This document shows, in pieces, positions 16,491 through 25,043 of a DNA stretch of 62,745 nucleotides. Position numbers and translations under genes: made by a program. Each line of letters opens with the position of its first letter. The first letter of the stretch is position 1. The notes under the pieces are model-generated. The model was not told the DNA's origin. It made no database searches and saw only the letters and a list, made by a program, of their open reading frames with translations. Where the stretch lies: the NCBI GenBank assembly GCA_030535875.1, contig JAUNRC010000006.1, positions 1 through 62,745 of the forward strand, read 5' to 3'. This DNA is from Akkermansia sp. (lineage in GTDB: Bacteria > Verrucomicrobiota > Verrucomicrobiia > Verrucomicrobiales > Akkermansiaceae).

Positions 16491-17930
16491 TTACTCAGCA
16501 AGCTCATCGCCCAAGCGCAGGCGCTTATTGGGAGAAATCCCCATCTGCCGCAAGTCTTCAAGCTGGCGGGCATAATTTCCCCTACCGGCAAAAAGTTGAT
16601 TGAAGGCCTGTTGATAAGCAGACTGAGCCGTATCTATCCCCTTACCCACCTTCTCCAGACTTTCCTGCACGGAGGCCAGCTTGTCGTAAAGTTTGGTAGC
16701 GCGGTCGATGATATTCTCCACATTGCGGGTCTGGCGCTCCTTCTGCCACAAATTATAGGCAAGCTGAAGAGCCATCAGCAAATTAGTCGGACTTATCAGC
16801 ACGATTTTCTTACGATAGGCATCGAGCGGCAACGATGGCGCAGCCTGAACGGCAGCAATATACGAGGACTCATTGGGCATGAACATGAGCACATAGCTGA
16901 TGCTATCCTCAACCGTTGCTGCATAATCCTTACCGGAGAGCTCATCTATATGTTTGCGAACAGAAGCCACATGAGACTTCAGGCACAAGGCGCGTTCTTC
17001 TTCGGATGTTGCAGCAGCATACTGTACATAAGCTGTGAGCGATACCTTCGAGTCCACAATCACACAGCGATTGTCCGGGAAACGGATAATCACATCCGGG
17101 CGAACATCGCGCCCCTCATCAGTCTTGAAATTCTCCTGAATATAATATTCCTCACCCTTGCGCAAGCCGGACTCCTCAAGCATGCGTTCCAAAATCATCT
17201 CCCCCCAATCGCCCTGCTTTTTGCTGTTACCGCGCAGAGCCAGCGTCAGGCTCTCAGCCTCGTGGCTTAAACTTTCCGTCTTTTCCATCATAGCTTTGAT
17301 GGCAGCCTCAAGCGAAGCCTTGTTACCGGCGGCTGTCTCATTGGTAGCCGTCACAGCCTTTCCGAGATTTTCCAACTGAGTGCGAAGCGGTTTGAGCAGA
17401 CTGTCCATGCTCTCTTTGTTCGTGTCTTTGAGCTTACCGGCATTCTGCTCCATGATTTCACCGGCCAGATTACGGAACTGAGCAAAATGTTTTTCCTGCA
17501 TTTCCTTAATCTTCTCAGCCTCCTGCTCGCGCTGCTGTTGTTCTTTTTCCAGCGAAGTCTTGCAGCGGGCGAGTTCCTCCAGACGAAAAGTCAATTCATC
17601 ATTAGTGGCGCGGAGCTTCGCCTGCAATTCAGAGCAACGGTTCATCTCGTCACGGCGCTGTTCCTGTTCCTTTTCAAGCGCTACACGAAGAGCCGAGGCC
17701 CCCACACGCTCATCGGTCAATTCCGACTCAATCGCCTTGCCGTGGCGCAGTTGTTCCTGTAAGTCACGATTAAGCGCCTCGTTCCTCTGTTGGAGGGATG
17801 TCAGCTCCATTCTGTAGCGCTCCGTTTCCAAAGCGTTCTGTGCATTCTTACGAGTAGCCCTGAGCAAATCGACTAGATAACCCAGCACAGCGCCGACAAT
17901 AAAAGCCGTTATCGCAATATAAATCATCAT
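16491..17930 (-). CDS. rmuC: DNA recombination protein RmuC
   Basis: The 479-residue protein has an N-terminal membrane anchor (IAITAFIVGAVLGYLVDLL), a long coiled coil (about 25-150) and the RmuC nuclease-like domain with KQGDWGEMILERMLEESGL, RPDVIIRFPDNRCVIVDSKVSL and SPTNLLMALQLAYNLW. In E. coli RmuC limits DNA inversion at short inverted repeats. It is the third gene of a malic enzyme-Sel1 lipoprotein-rmuC series with short gaps (22 and 36 bases) and is convergent with priA. Confidence 0.92.
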   Translation of the reverse strand: MMIYIAITAFIVGAVLGYLVDLLRATRKNAQNALETERYRMELTSLQQRNEALNRDLQEQLRHGKAIESELTDERVGASALRVALEKEQEQRRDEMNRCSELQAKLRATNDELTFRLEELARCKTSLEKEQQQREQEAEKIKEMQEKHFAQFRNLAGEIMEQNAGKLKDTNKESMDSLLKPLRTQLENLGKAVTATNETAAGNKASLEAAIKAMMEKTESLSHEAESLTLALRGNSKKQGDWGEMILERMLEESGLRKGEEYYIQENFKTDEGRDVRPDVIIRFPDNRCVIVDSKVSLTAYVQYAAATSEEERALCLKSHVASVRKHIDELSGKDYAATVEDSISYVLMFMPNESSYIAAVQAAPSLPLDAYRKKIVLISPTNLLMALQLAYNLWQKERQTRNVENIIDRATKLYDKLASVQESLEKVGKGIDTAQSAYQQAFNQLFAGRGNYARQLEDLRQMGISPNKRLRLGDELAE

Positions 17931-17966
17931 GGCAACATCTTCAATTTCATCCGAAAACCGGCAAGC

Positions 17967-18836
17967 TCACTTCCTGCGCAGACTTTCCAAGCGCTCGGAC
18001 CATGCAGCGGCCTCCTCTTCATTCTCGGCTGCGTTCTCAGCATTGCGCAGTAAATTAATCAACATCGCAATAGCCTGAGGATTGTCCTGCCCGGCAGCAA
18101 GCCGAATCATGCTCATCCCCTGCTGCGGATTGGCCGGAACCGGGTCGCCGGACAGCAACATGAGCCCATAAACAAGCTGAGCGCGGGAATTGCCCCCGCG
18201 AGCGGAGCGCGCATACCACTCGGCAGCCTTGTGCATATCAACCGCAACACCATGCTGCCCCTTCGCACATATATAACCCATGTCGCAGGCAGCCTGAGCA
18301 GCAAGTTTAAGCGCGGAAGAGGCCGCAGCCTTCTCAAGCAAAGCAAGCCCTTCATCCTTCGTGGCAACATCCTGCAACAACAAATGTGCCAGACGGTACT
18401 GAGCCTCACCTATGCCGCCCTCCGCCGCCTTGCGCCAATGAGCAACGGCCGCAGCCCTGTCGGCAGCACGCCCCAAACCATTATACAGAATATGCCCCAA
18501 GTAAAACTCTGCCTCCGTGCTGCCCTGTGCGGCAGCTCGAGCGAACCAGTCGTAAGCCTTCACCGGTTCAGCCGGAATATCCTTACCTCCGGTCAGATAA
18601 ATGCCGCCCAAATCCAACTGAGCCTGTAACAATCCTGCCTCTGCGGAGCGGGTCAACCACTGCATCGCACCGGCAAAATCAGACTTCTCACCCTCAATGT
18701 TCGGTTTTATCAGCTCCTGAGCCCGGACATACATCTCTTCCGGGGTTGACGGAACAGGCTCCCCCGCATCATCACATGCGGAGAAGCCTGCACAGAACAG
18801 AAGCGGCGCCAGCGCCCTGAAGTAATTTCTTTTCAT
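17967..18836 (-). CDS. Sel1-repeat lipoprotein
   Basis: A 289-residue protein with an export signal ending FSAC (lipidation at Cys21 likely) followed by Sel1-like helical repeats, seen as repeated A-WL-RSAEAG-, AYDWFARAAAQGSTEAEFYLGHILYNG and AAEWYARSARGGNSRAQLVYGLMLLSG units. Such repeats scaffold protein interactions in the envelope. The C-terminus is Glu-rich. It lies 22 bases behind the malic enzyme gene and 36 bases before rmuC; no promoter is seen between them. Confidence 0.85.
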   Translation of the reverse strand: MKRNYFRALAPLLFCAGFSACDDAGEPVPSTPEEMYVRAQELIKPNIEGEKSDFAGAMQWLTRSAEAGLLQAQLDLGGIYLTGGKDIPAEPVKAYDWFARAAAQGSTEAEFYLGHILYNGLGRAADRAAAVAHWRKAAEGGIGEAQYRLAHLLLQDVATKDEGLALLEKAAASSALKLAAQAACDMGYICAKGQHGVAVDMHKAAEWYARSARGGNSRAQLVYGLMLLSGDPVPANPQQGMSMIRLAAGQDNPQAIAMLINLLRNAENAAENEEEAAAWSERLESLRRK

Positions 18837-18858
18837 GGCACCGACGTCAATTAATGGC

Positions 18859-20172
18859 TCAAGCCTTGTAGCTATCCACCAGAGAATGTGTGCGCTCGTG
18901 AACTTTCTTCACACGAGCCTTCAGCTCAGCCTTGTAAGCCTCCTTGTCGGGCATCGGGCGACGAGCCACACCGGAGATGACCGCAGCTTCGGCAATAGCC
19001 GGAGCAAGGTACTCAATCATGCGGGGGTCGAAAGGCTTGGGAATGACATAATCACGGCCGAACTTCAAGGGCACACCGCCATTGGCAGCCACCACCTCAG
19101 CCGGCACCTCCTCACGAGCCAAATCAGCCAGAGCACGAGAGGCTGCAATCTTCATAGCCTCGTTAATGCAGGTAGCCTGCATATCGAGAGCTGCGCGGAA
19201 CATGTAGGGGAAGCAACTTACATTATTCACCTGATTGGGCCAGTCACTACGGCCTGAGCCCATAATGCAGTCCGGGCGAGCAGCCTTTGCCTCGTCATAC
19301 GTAATCTCGGGATCGGGATTGGCACAGGCGAAAATAATGGGATTGGGTGCCATGCTCTTCACCATCTCAGGCTTCAGCAGGCCCTTCTTGGAAAGCCCCA
19401 GGAAAATATCGGCGCCCTGAAGAGCAACCTCGAGCGTGCAGTCCTCACTCTGGGCAAACATGGCCTTGGTGGGGTGCAGGTCCAAACGTCCGGTATGGAT
19501 GAGGCCCTTAGAGTCGAACATAAAGATATTCTCACGACGAATACCCAAGGCCATATAGAACTTAGCACAGGCAATACCGGCTGCACCGGCACCGCAAACC
19601 ACGCACTTCATGTCCTGCAACAGTCGTCCGGTCAGGTGGGCGGCATTCAACAGAGCGGCCCCGGAAATCACAGCCGTACCATGCTGGTCATCGTGGAACA
19701 CGGGGATATTCATTTCCTCACGCAGACGCTGCTCCACGATAAAGCACTCCGGAGCTTTGATATCCTCAAGATTGATGGCCCCGAATGTGGGCTCCATGGT
19801 CTTAATGACCTCAATCAAGGTTTCAGGCTTCTTGATATCCAACTCGATGTCAAACACATCCACATCGGCATAAATCTTAAACAACAGACCCTTACCTTCC
19901 ATCACAGGCTTCGATGCATGTGCACCGATATTACCCAAACCGAGCACAGCCGTGCCATTACTGATTACACCCACCAAATTACCGCGACCGGTGTAGGCAG
20001 CGGATTTATCGGGATTCTCGGCAATCTCCATACAGGGAACAGCCACACCCGGAGAATAGGCAAGAGTGAGGTCATCAATGGTGAAACACGACTTATTGGG
20101 CAGCACCTCCAGCTTGCCCGGACGCGGAGTTTCGTGATAATTCAGAGCTCTCTGTGCTAAATCAGTACTCAT
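18859..20172 (-). CDS. malic enzyme (NAD(P)-dependent, decarboxylating)
   Basis: The enzyme converts malate to pyruvate and CO2 with NAD(P) reduction. The 437-residue short-form protein has the malic signature [57 protein letters not shown] and the Rossmann loop [15 protein letters not shown], then [15 protein letters not shown]. It lacks the C-terminal phosphotransacetylase-like domain of the long MaeB form. I chose the ATG at 20172 over upstream in-frame starts because those lie within the promoter-leader. The leader contains a small inverted repeat. Confidence 0.93.
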   Translation of the reverse strand: MSTDLAQRALNYHETPRPGKLEVLPNKSCFTIDDLTLAYSPGVAVPCMEIAENPDKSAAYTGRGNLVGVISNGTAVLGLGNIGAHASKPVMEGKGLLFKIYADVDVFDIELDIKKPETLIEVIKTMEPTFGAINLEDIKAPECFIVEQRLREEMNIPVFHDDQHGTAVISGAALLNAAHLTGRLLQDMKCVVCGAGAAGIACAKFYMALGIRRENIFMFDSKGLIHTGRLDLHPTKAMFAQSEDCTLEVALQGADIFLGLSKKGLLKPEMVKSMAPNPIIFACANPDPEITYDEAKAARPDCIMGSGRSDWPNQVNNVSCFPYMFRAALDMQATCINEAMKIAASRALADLAREEVPAEVVAANGGVPLKFGRDYVIPKPFDPRMIEYLAPAIAEAAVISGVARRPMPDKEAYKAELKARVKKVHERTHSLVDSYKA

Positions 20173-20178
20173 ATAGAA

Positions 20179-20196
20179 TCTGCTGTGGTGAGCAGA
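20179..20196 (-). promoter_or_regulatory. inverted repeat in the malic enzyme leader
   Basis: TCTGCT and AGCAGA flank a 6-base centre. It lies just after the expected transcription start and 6 bases before the ATG, so it could be an RNA hairpin or an operator. No T-run follows. Confidence 0.45.
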
Positions 20197-20197
20197 C

Positions 20198-20225
20198 ATT
20201 TTACACGGCTTTCATTGAAATGCAA
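20198..20225 (-). promoter_or_regulatory. promoter of the malic enzyme operon
   Basis: Minus strand: TTGCAT, 16 bp, TAAAAT. Confidence 0.65.
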
Positions 20226-20271
20226 GCACAGAGTCTGACTGTGAAGCATTTTTTAGGCAAACAAATATCAT

Positions 20272-20793
20272 TCAGCCGTGAACGACCTGCACAGTCTTCA
20301 CACAACCTTCCCCCAAAATAGAGTTGAGAGCGCGGATGATGCCCTGCTTTTGGCGCATGAGTTCAAATCTCACGGCCGGATGAGATGTACGAATGCGTGC
20401 CACACCCTTCGCAATGGAGAGCAACTCAGCCTTGGTGGCAAGGAACGGCCCCACGGCCCGCTGCCAGGCATCGGCCAGGACCTCCGGCGCATAATCAGCC
20501 AGCGTAACATCCATACGGCTGACAAGCGATGCCAGCACCGACTCAATGCTGCGCACATTGGCAGCCGGGCTTAATTGCGGCTGCACTCCGAAAAAATCGG
20601 ACAAAGCCTGCCCCTGCTCCCGCTCCGCGCGACTGACATGGCGTACAGGCCGCAGCGAACCATCCGGAAAATACTCCTCATGGTAAAGGACATTCTCCTT
20701 CTCCCGCGAACGCTTAGCCACCGGCGCAACCGGTAGCTCATTCGGTGTGCCACCCTTTTCACTTTTGCGAGAACGACGACGAGGAGCAGCCAT
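20272..20793 (-). CDS. DUF721 / DciA-like protein
   Basis: A 173-residue protein. The N-terminal 40 residues are Arg/Lys-rich (AAPRRRSRKSEK), and the C-terminal half (VRSIESVLASLVSRM, APEVLADAWQRAVGPFLATKAELLSIAKGVARIRTSHPAVRFELMRQ) matches the DUF721 fold of DciA, the DnaB-loading factor of bacteria lacking DnaC/DnaI. Helicase loading here is inferred from family only. ATG 20793 is preferred because upstream in-frame sequence covers the ferredoxin gene and a terminator. It therefore probably has its own start of transcription, which I could not identify. Confidence 0.75.
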   Translation of the reverse strand: MAAPRRRSRKSEKGGTPNELPVAPVAKRSREKENVLYHEEYFPDGSLRPVRHVSRAEREQGQALSDFFGVQPQLSPAANVRSIESVLASLVSRMDVTLADYAPEVLADAWQRAVGPFLATKAELLSIAKGVARIRTSHPAVRFELMRQKQGIIRALNSILGEGCVKTVQVVHG

Positions 20794-20803
20794 GATAAAG
20801 AAA

Positions 20804-20836
20804 CGGCCCGGGCGGATTATTGCACCACCGGGGCCG
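20804..20836 (-). terminator. intrinsic terminator after the ferredoxin gene
   Basis: Arms 20804-20811 and 20828-20836 pair with a single bulge. On the minus strand the stem is followed by TTTCTTTAT. It separates the ferredoxin from the DciA-like gene. Confidence 0.7.
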
Positions 20837-20881
20837 ATTGAGTTTTGAAGAATGATAGAATCGGGAACTAACCGGTCGGCT

Positions 20882-21115
20882 TTACTCGCCGTCATCACCG
20901 ATGGAGTCAACGGGGCAACCGTCCTTAGCCTCGGTGCAGAGCTCGATTTCCTCATCAGTCTCCGGCTGCTTGCAGACGTAAGACACGCCCTCATCTTCAT
21001 CAAGAGCAAAGAAATCACCGGCTACCTCACGGCAAAGGCCACAGTCAATGCAGTTGCTGTCGACGTAGAACTTACCGGGAACATTCTTTTCGTTTTTTTC
21101 GTCAATATCGGCCAT
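20882..21115 (-). CDS. [4Fe-4S] ferredoxin
   Basis: A 77-residue acidic electron carrier. CIDCGLC (Cys22, 25, 28) plus Cys67 in DGCPVDSIG provides one [4Fe-4S] site; Cys48 and Cys60 are extra and could form a disulfide or further ligands, as in single-cluster 4Fe ferredoxins. Partner enzymes are not adjacent. It stands alone between its own terminator and a divergent membrane-protein gene. Confidence 0.9.
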   Translation of the reverse strand: MADIDEKNEKNVPGKFYVDSNCIDCGLCREVAGDFFALDEDEGVSYVCKQPETDEEIELCTEAKDGCPVDSIGDDGE

Positions 21116-21183
21116 AATGTGTATGGGGCTTGATTACCCACACCTATTTTTACCATTTTTCTCAGGAATGCAATCTTTTTTTA

Positions 21184-21212
21184 TTGCAACGGAGCAATTT
21201 TCAGTACAAAAT
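21184..21212 (+). promoter_or_regulatory. leaderless-type promoter of the membrane-anchored protein gene
   Basis: TTGCAA at 21184, 17 bp, CAAAAT at 21207-21212, 6 bases, ATG 21219. The -10 is weaker than in the other cases. Confidence 0.5.
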
Positions 21213-21218
21213 GGGCGC

Positions 21219-21815
21219 ATGCAAGAGCAGAAAGCCGGAAAAATACGAAACTTCCTCAAAAAAATCAAATGGATGAACCTCATCTTCCTTACCGGATGTG
21301 CCGGAGTTATCCTGATAGCCGCCGGCGCCGTGCTCTATGGCTACCGCAACTTGCCGACCGCCTCATGGCGGGAGAGCCACACGGATTTTCCGATTCCCGG
21401 AGTAGGCCTCGCCATTGATGAACTCAAGGCAGAATGGAAAAGCTCCGAAGGCAACAAGCGACTGGAACTGCGCACAGCTTATTATCCCGAAGCGACACTT
21501 ATCCTCCGGCAAGGCAAAGGCAGCGGACGACTCTTCATCCGTTTCTGCACCCCGAGCGGAGTCCATGTAGGCGACATCATCAGCATTCCCTACCGAGACG
21601 GGCAATTTGTTAAGAACAACGACGTGATGTTCAACGCCGAGGGAACAACTGCACAGGTTCGACTCGAATCGGGATATAGCAACAAGTCCGACTACATGCT
21701 CCACAAGCTCAACGAAGAAGAATCTCTCTGGCGCGTACAGGTCTGGCAGCAACCGTCAGAGCAGCGCACGACCTATTACTTGGGCTACGCAACCGTCACC
21801 CCCATAGCTGATTGA
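21219..21815 (+). CDS. membrane-anchored protein of unknown function
   Basis: The 198-residue product has one N-terminal membrane span (NLIFLTGCAGVILIAAGAVLYGY, about 19-42) after a basic stretch, which puts the rest outside the cytoplasm. The exported part looks beta-rich (GSGRLFIRFCTPSGVHVGDI, TTAQVRLESGY) with no family I recognise. It ends 5 bases before the lnt ATG, so it is co-transcribed with apolipoprotein N-acyltransferase. I took ATG 21219 from the promoter geometry; ATGs further upstream would precede the promoter. Confidence 0.65.
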   Translation: MQEQKAGKIRNFLKKIKWMNLIFLTGCAGVILIAAGAVLYGYRNLPTASWRESHTDFPIPGVGLAIDELKAEWKSSEGNKRLELRTAYYPEATLILRQGKGSGRLFIRFCTPSGVHVGDIISIPYRDGQFVKNNDVMFNAEGTTAQVRLESGYSNKSDYMLHKLNEEESLWRVQVWQQPSEQRTTYYLGYATVTPIAD

Positions 21816-21820
21816 TTGAG

Positions 21821-23725
21821 ATGATACATTCCACCGACTTCCGACAAGTTCCCGAGCAGGAACGCCCGACCCGATGGTGGCACTGGCTGCTGAGCCCGGC
21901 AGGGGGTGTGGTAACGGCACTCGCCTTCGTTCCTTACGACTTTTCCCAGCTCATCTGGGTAGCTCTGCTTCCCCTGCTCTATGTTCTGTGGAGCGGACCG
22001 GCCAAATGGTGGCGGGCATTCCGTCTGGGCTGGCTCTACGGCATGGGCTATTACTGCACGAGCTTCGCTTGGATAACGGAAGTGGGCTATGTTTTTGACA
22101 TACCGCAACCTCTCTTCCTTGCCATTGCCTTCATTCCGCTCATGGCAGTATACTCCGTGCTGCCCGGTGTGTGGGCAGCTCTTGCAGCCACCCTACTGCG
22201 CCCGAGCCTGAGCAGAGGCCCCGTCACGGAGGGAATGAAGCTCGAACAAAAGAAGTCCGTCTGGACCCGTTGGGCTCTGCTCGATATGGTTTCCACGCTC
22301 AAGTCGGCCACCGGCTGCGCCGCCCTCTGGGTATGCATCGAATGGCTGAGGGCACACGGCACATTAGGCTTCAGTTGGAACAGTTTGGGAATGGCTCTCT
22401 ACAACGGATTGGCACTTGCTCAATGGGCTGAGTTCGTCGGCACGGCAGCCCTGTCATTCCTGCCGGTATTCCTCTCGGTCGTCATCTACTGCGCACTGCG
22501 CCGCTGCGTGCTGCACTTTAAGGGAGCGGGTCGAGCCGGTCGCCCCTGGGACTTCTATGCGACGGTCATCATCATCTTCTGCTTGTACGCAGCCGGTCTG
22601 GCGTTCAGCAAGTTGTATTCCCCGCTCACTCTCATGAAGAAAGAGAGCACGCTGCAACTTCCGGTCATGGCGGTGCAAATCAATAAGGACCAGCAAGACC
22701 ACATCGCTTACGGCGCCGGGCCCTCACAGTACGGCACCTACCTGAGAGCCACCATGGCCGCCTTCAACGAAGTTCAACAGGCTACGGCACGTCAGGCACA
22801 ACAACACCCGGAACTGGCCATCACGCAGCAACTGCCGCTTTGGGTCGTTTGGCCTGAGAGTGCCATGGGCTGCCCCGTATTCCGCAATATCGAAACCGGC
22901 AAACTCGAGCCGGACATGAACACCGTCAACGTCTTCTTCGCACCGGAGGGCTTGCCGATGGTCCGCGACCTTGTACAACAAATGGGAGGTCGCAGCTTCA
23001 CCCTCTTCACCGGTGTGGACGAAGTGCGACTGGTAGAGGAAGGCGGCCGCTTGCGCACCCGCGGCATGTACAACTCCATGGCCTGCATAACGGGTGACTT
23101 CGACAGCATCCGCACCGTCAGCAAGCAGCACCTCATGCCCTTCGGTGAGTACATTCCCCTTGCCAATTCAGCCACATGGATAGCACAGACCTTTGCAGAC
23201 ATTACCGGCACTCAGGTCGGCGACGGCATTCATCCCGGCACCGGCAGCGAGCCCATCGAGCTCACCCTGCCCGACTCGGAGGAAAAAGTCGGAGTTATTC
23301 CTGCCGTTTGTTACGAAGATACCGTGGGAGACTTGCTCACCCAATTTGTGCGCAAAGGCCCGCAAGTCATCGTCAACGTGAGTAACGATGCCTGGTTCCG
23401 CAACTCCTCCTGCGGAGCCCAGCAAGCACGCAATGCCGCCTTCCGTTGCATTGAACTGCGCCGCCCCATGGTTCGCGCCGCCAACAGGGGCGTGTGTTGC
23501 GCCATTGCACCGAACGGAGCCGTAATCGATGCCCTGCTCAAAGCGGACGGCACCCCGCACCTGCCCGGCTACAGCTATGCCGTACTTCCGGTAGACCGCG
23601 AGGCAGGCTTCACCCTGTATGCCCTGCTGGGTGACTGGGCAGTCATTGCCTGCCTCCTGCTGGTGCTGCTGACTGCCACGCCGGCCATCATAGAAAAAAT
23701 CGCCGCAAAGCCGCGCAGGGCGTGA
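21821..23725 (+). CDS. lnt: apolipoprotein N-acyltransferase
   Basis: Lnt adds the third acyl chain to lipoproteins at the inner membrane. The 634-residue protein has about 8 membrane helices and a periplasmic nitrilase-fold domain. The Glu of WPESAMG, Lys of KQHLMPFGEY and Cys of VCYEDTVG form the catalytic triad, and NVSNDAWF is the usual substrate-loop motif. At 634 residues it is longer than the roughly 500-residue E. coli enzyme, with extra sequence in the linker near residues 125-155 and before the Glu. The many lipoprotein genes in this window would be its clients. ATG 21821 is preferred to an upstream TTG. Confidence 0.93.
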   Translation: MIHSTDFRQVPEQERPTRWWHWLLSPAGGVVTALAFVPYDFSQLIWVALLPLLYVLWSGPAKWWRAFRLGWLYGMGYYCTSFAWITEVGYVFDIPQPLFLAIAFIPLMAVYSVLPGVWAALAATLLRPSLSRGPVTEGMKLEQKKSVWTRWALLDMVSTLKSATGCAALWVCIEWLRAHGTLGFSWNSLGMALYNGLALAQWAEFVGTAALSFLPVFLSVVIYCALRRCVLHFKGAGRAGRPWDFYATVIIIFCLYAAGLAFSKLYSPLTLMKKESTLQLPVMAVQINKDQQDHIAYGAGPSQYGTYLRATMAAFNEVQQATARQAQQHPELAITQQLPLWVVWPESAMGCPVFRNIETGKLEPDMNTVNVFFAPEGLPMVRDLVQQMGGRSFTLFTGVDEVRLVEEGGRLRTRGMYNSMACITGDFDSIRTVSKQHLMPFGEYIPLANSATWIAQTFADITGTQVGDGIHPGTGSEPIELTLPDSEEKVGVIPAVCYEDTVGDLLTQFVRKGPQVIVNVSNDAWFRNSSCGAQQARNAAFRCIELRRPMVRAANRGVCCAIAPNGAVIDALLKADGTPHLPGYSYAVLPVDREAGFTLYALLGDWAVIACLLLVLLTATPAIIEKIAAKPRRA

Positions 23726-23753
23726 GCAGCACTTCTTCATCACACACAATCCG

Positions 23754-23784
23754 CCCCCATGTTGACTCGCTGCCGACATGGGGG
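23754..23784. terminator. intrinsic terminator between lnt and umuC
   Basis: A 9 bp GC-rich stem (23754-23762 with 23776-23784) followed on the plus strand by ATTTTCATTTTT. It lies between two converging genes and mainly serves lnt. Confidence 0.75.
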
Positions 23785-23795
23785 ATTTTCATTTT

Positions 23796-25034
23796 TCAGC
23801 GGAGCGAAGTCTCGGGAATATCATCCCATTTTGTCGTATAGGCCCGACTGACAAAAGAGCGGTGCCATGGTGTCTTTACCCCGCGGCTACCAAAATGAAT
23901 ATCATGCCCGGACTGCTGCAAGCGATCGATAACAGCCATAAGCCGACTCGGAGCCACATCCGGGTGTTCAAAAGTAGGCTGGATCTGCTGCACCTTTTCC
24001 AGCCCCGTCAGCAAAACCCCGATTTTCTTATATTCAAATCCCGGTTTATACAGATTCTCCAGCAGGGCGGCAGCGGCATGCACCAGCAAGCGGGTATCGT
24101 CCGTCGGGCATGGGAGCGGCACCCCCTGATTAGCAGCGTAATGACTTGCAGCATCGCAGTAATGTGATGTACGCAGCAGCACATACAGCCCCGAGCACAT
24201 CATTTCTTCAGCACGGAGCGTGCGCGCGGCCTTCTCGACAAAACCACAGAGAGCCCCGCGCAATGTAGGATAATCGCGCACCCCCTCCTTCAGCGAGCGA
24301 GAAACCATAATCTGCTGCCTGACAGGCGGCTCCGCATCATCTAAACACGACGTACCGTTAAGCTCCAATACCAATCGCTCACCATGAACGCCGAAATGTT
24401 TGCGCATGTAATGCAGCCCGCACGCAGCCAATCCGGCAGCCGTGCGAATACCCAAAGCATGCATGCGCACCCTCAGCCGAGCCCCCACCCCCCAGACATC
24501 ACCCACCGGAGTATCCTCCAACAAAGGCTGCCACTCCTCCCGCGACGTCAGAGCCATCACCCCCTTGTACTCACGCCGGTGCTTAGCCGTCTCATTCGCC
24601 AATTTACAGAGTGTGCGTGTGGGTGCAATCCCCACACTCACCGTCACACCGGTTCCCCGCAGAATCTCCTCGCGAAGTTCCCGACAGAACGGCACCCAAT
24701 CACGCGAAGAATCCACTCGGGCGAAGGCCTCATCGATGCTGTATTGCTGAACATCCGGCAGTGCGCCCTCCAATATCTGCATGATTCGCTCCGATAAATC
24801 CGCATACAGAGGAAAATTTGCCGAACAAACCACGGCATCAGCCGCACTCAGCCGCTCCTTACACTTAAAATACGGTTCCCCCATGGCAATACCGAGAGCC
24901 TTCGCCTCGGCACTGCGCGAAACAACACAGCCGTCATTATTCGACAGCACCACGAGCGGGCGTCGCCGCCAATCAGGGCGGAACACCTGCTCACAGCTTG
25001 CAAAAAAGTTATTGCAATCAAATAATAAATACAC
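23796..25034 (-). CDS. umuC: Y-family DNA polymerase, UmuC type
   Basis: A translesion polymerase of 412 residues. The N-terminal FDCNNFFASCEQVFRPDW and VLSNNDGCVVSRS are typical UmuC, catalytic acids lie in SIDEAF (around residue 98), followed by GIAPTRTLCKLANETAK, the helix-hairpin-helix GVGARLRVRMHALGI and the little-finger region. It starts with GTG 9 bases after the gatB stop and has no visible promoter or LexA-type operator of its own. No umuD-like peptidase gene is adjacent, which is unusual for this type. Confidence 0.92.
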   Translation of the reverse strand: MYLLFDCNNFFASCEQVFRPDWRRRPLVVLSNNDGCVVSRSAEAKALGIAMGEPYFKCKERLSAADAVVCSANFPLYADLSERIMQILEGALPDVQQYSIDEAFARVDSSRDWVPFCRELREEILRGTGVTVSVGIAPTRTLCKLANETAKHRREYKGVMALTSREEWQPLLEDTPVGDVWGVGARLRVRMHALGIRTAAGLAACGLHYMRKHFGVHGERLVLELNGTSCLDDAEPPVRQQIMVSRSLKEGVRDYPTLRGALCGFVEKAARTLRAEEMMCSGLYVLLRTSHYCDAASHYAANQGVPLPCPTDDTRLLVHAAAALLENLYKPGFEYKKIGVLLTGLEKVQQIQPTFEHPDVAPSRLMAVIDRLQQSGHDIHFGSRGVKTPWHRSFVSRAYTTKWDDIPETSLR

Positions 25035-25043
25035 GAAAGCGAC

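Noticed and set aside
20793..20882. A single long minus-strand gene reaching from the DciA-like protein toward the ferredoxin
   Set aside because: The in-frame upstream extension lies over a terminator and another gene; the ATG at 20793 gives the conserved DUF721 product.
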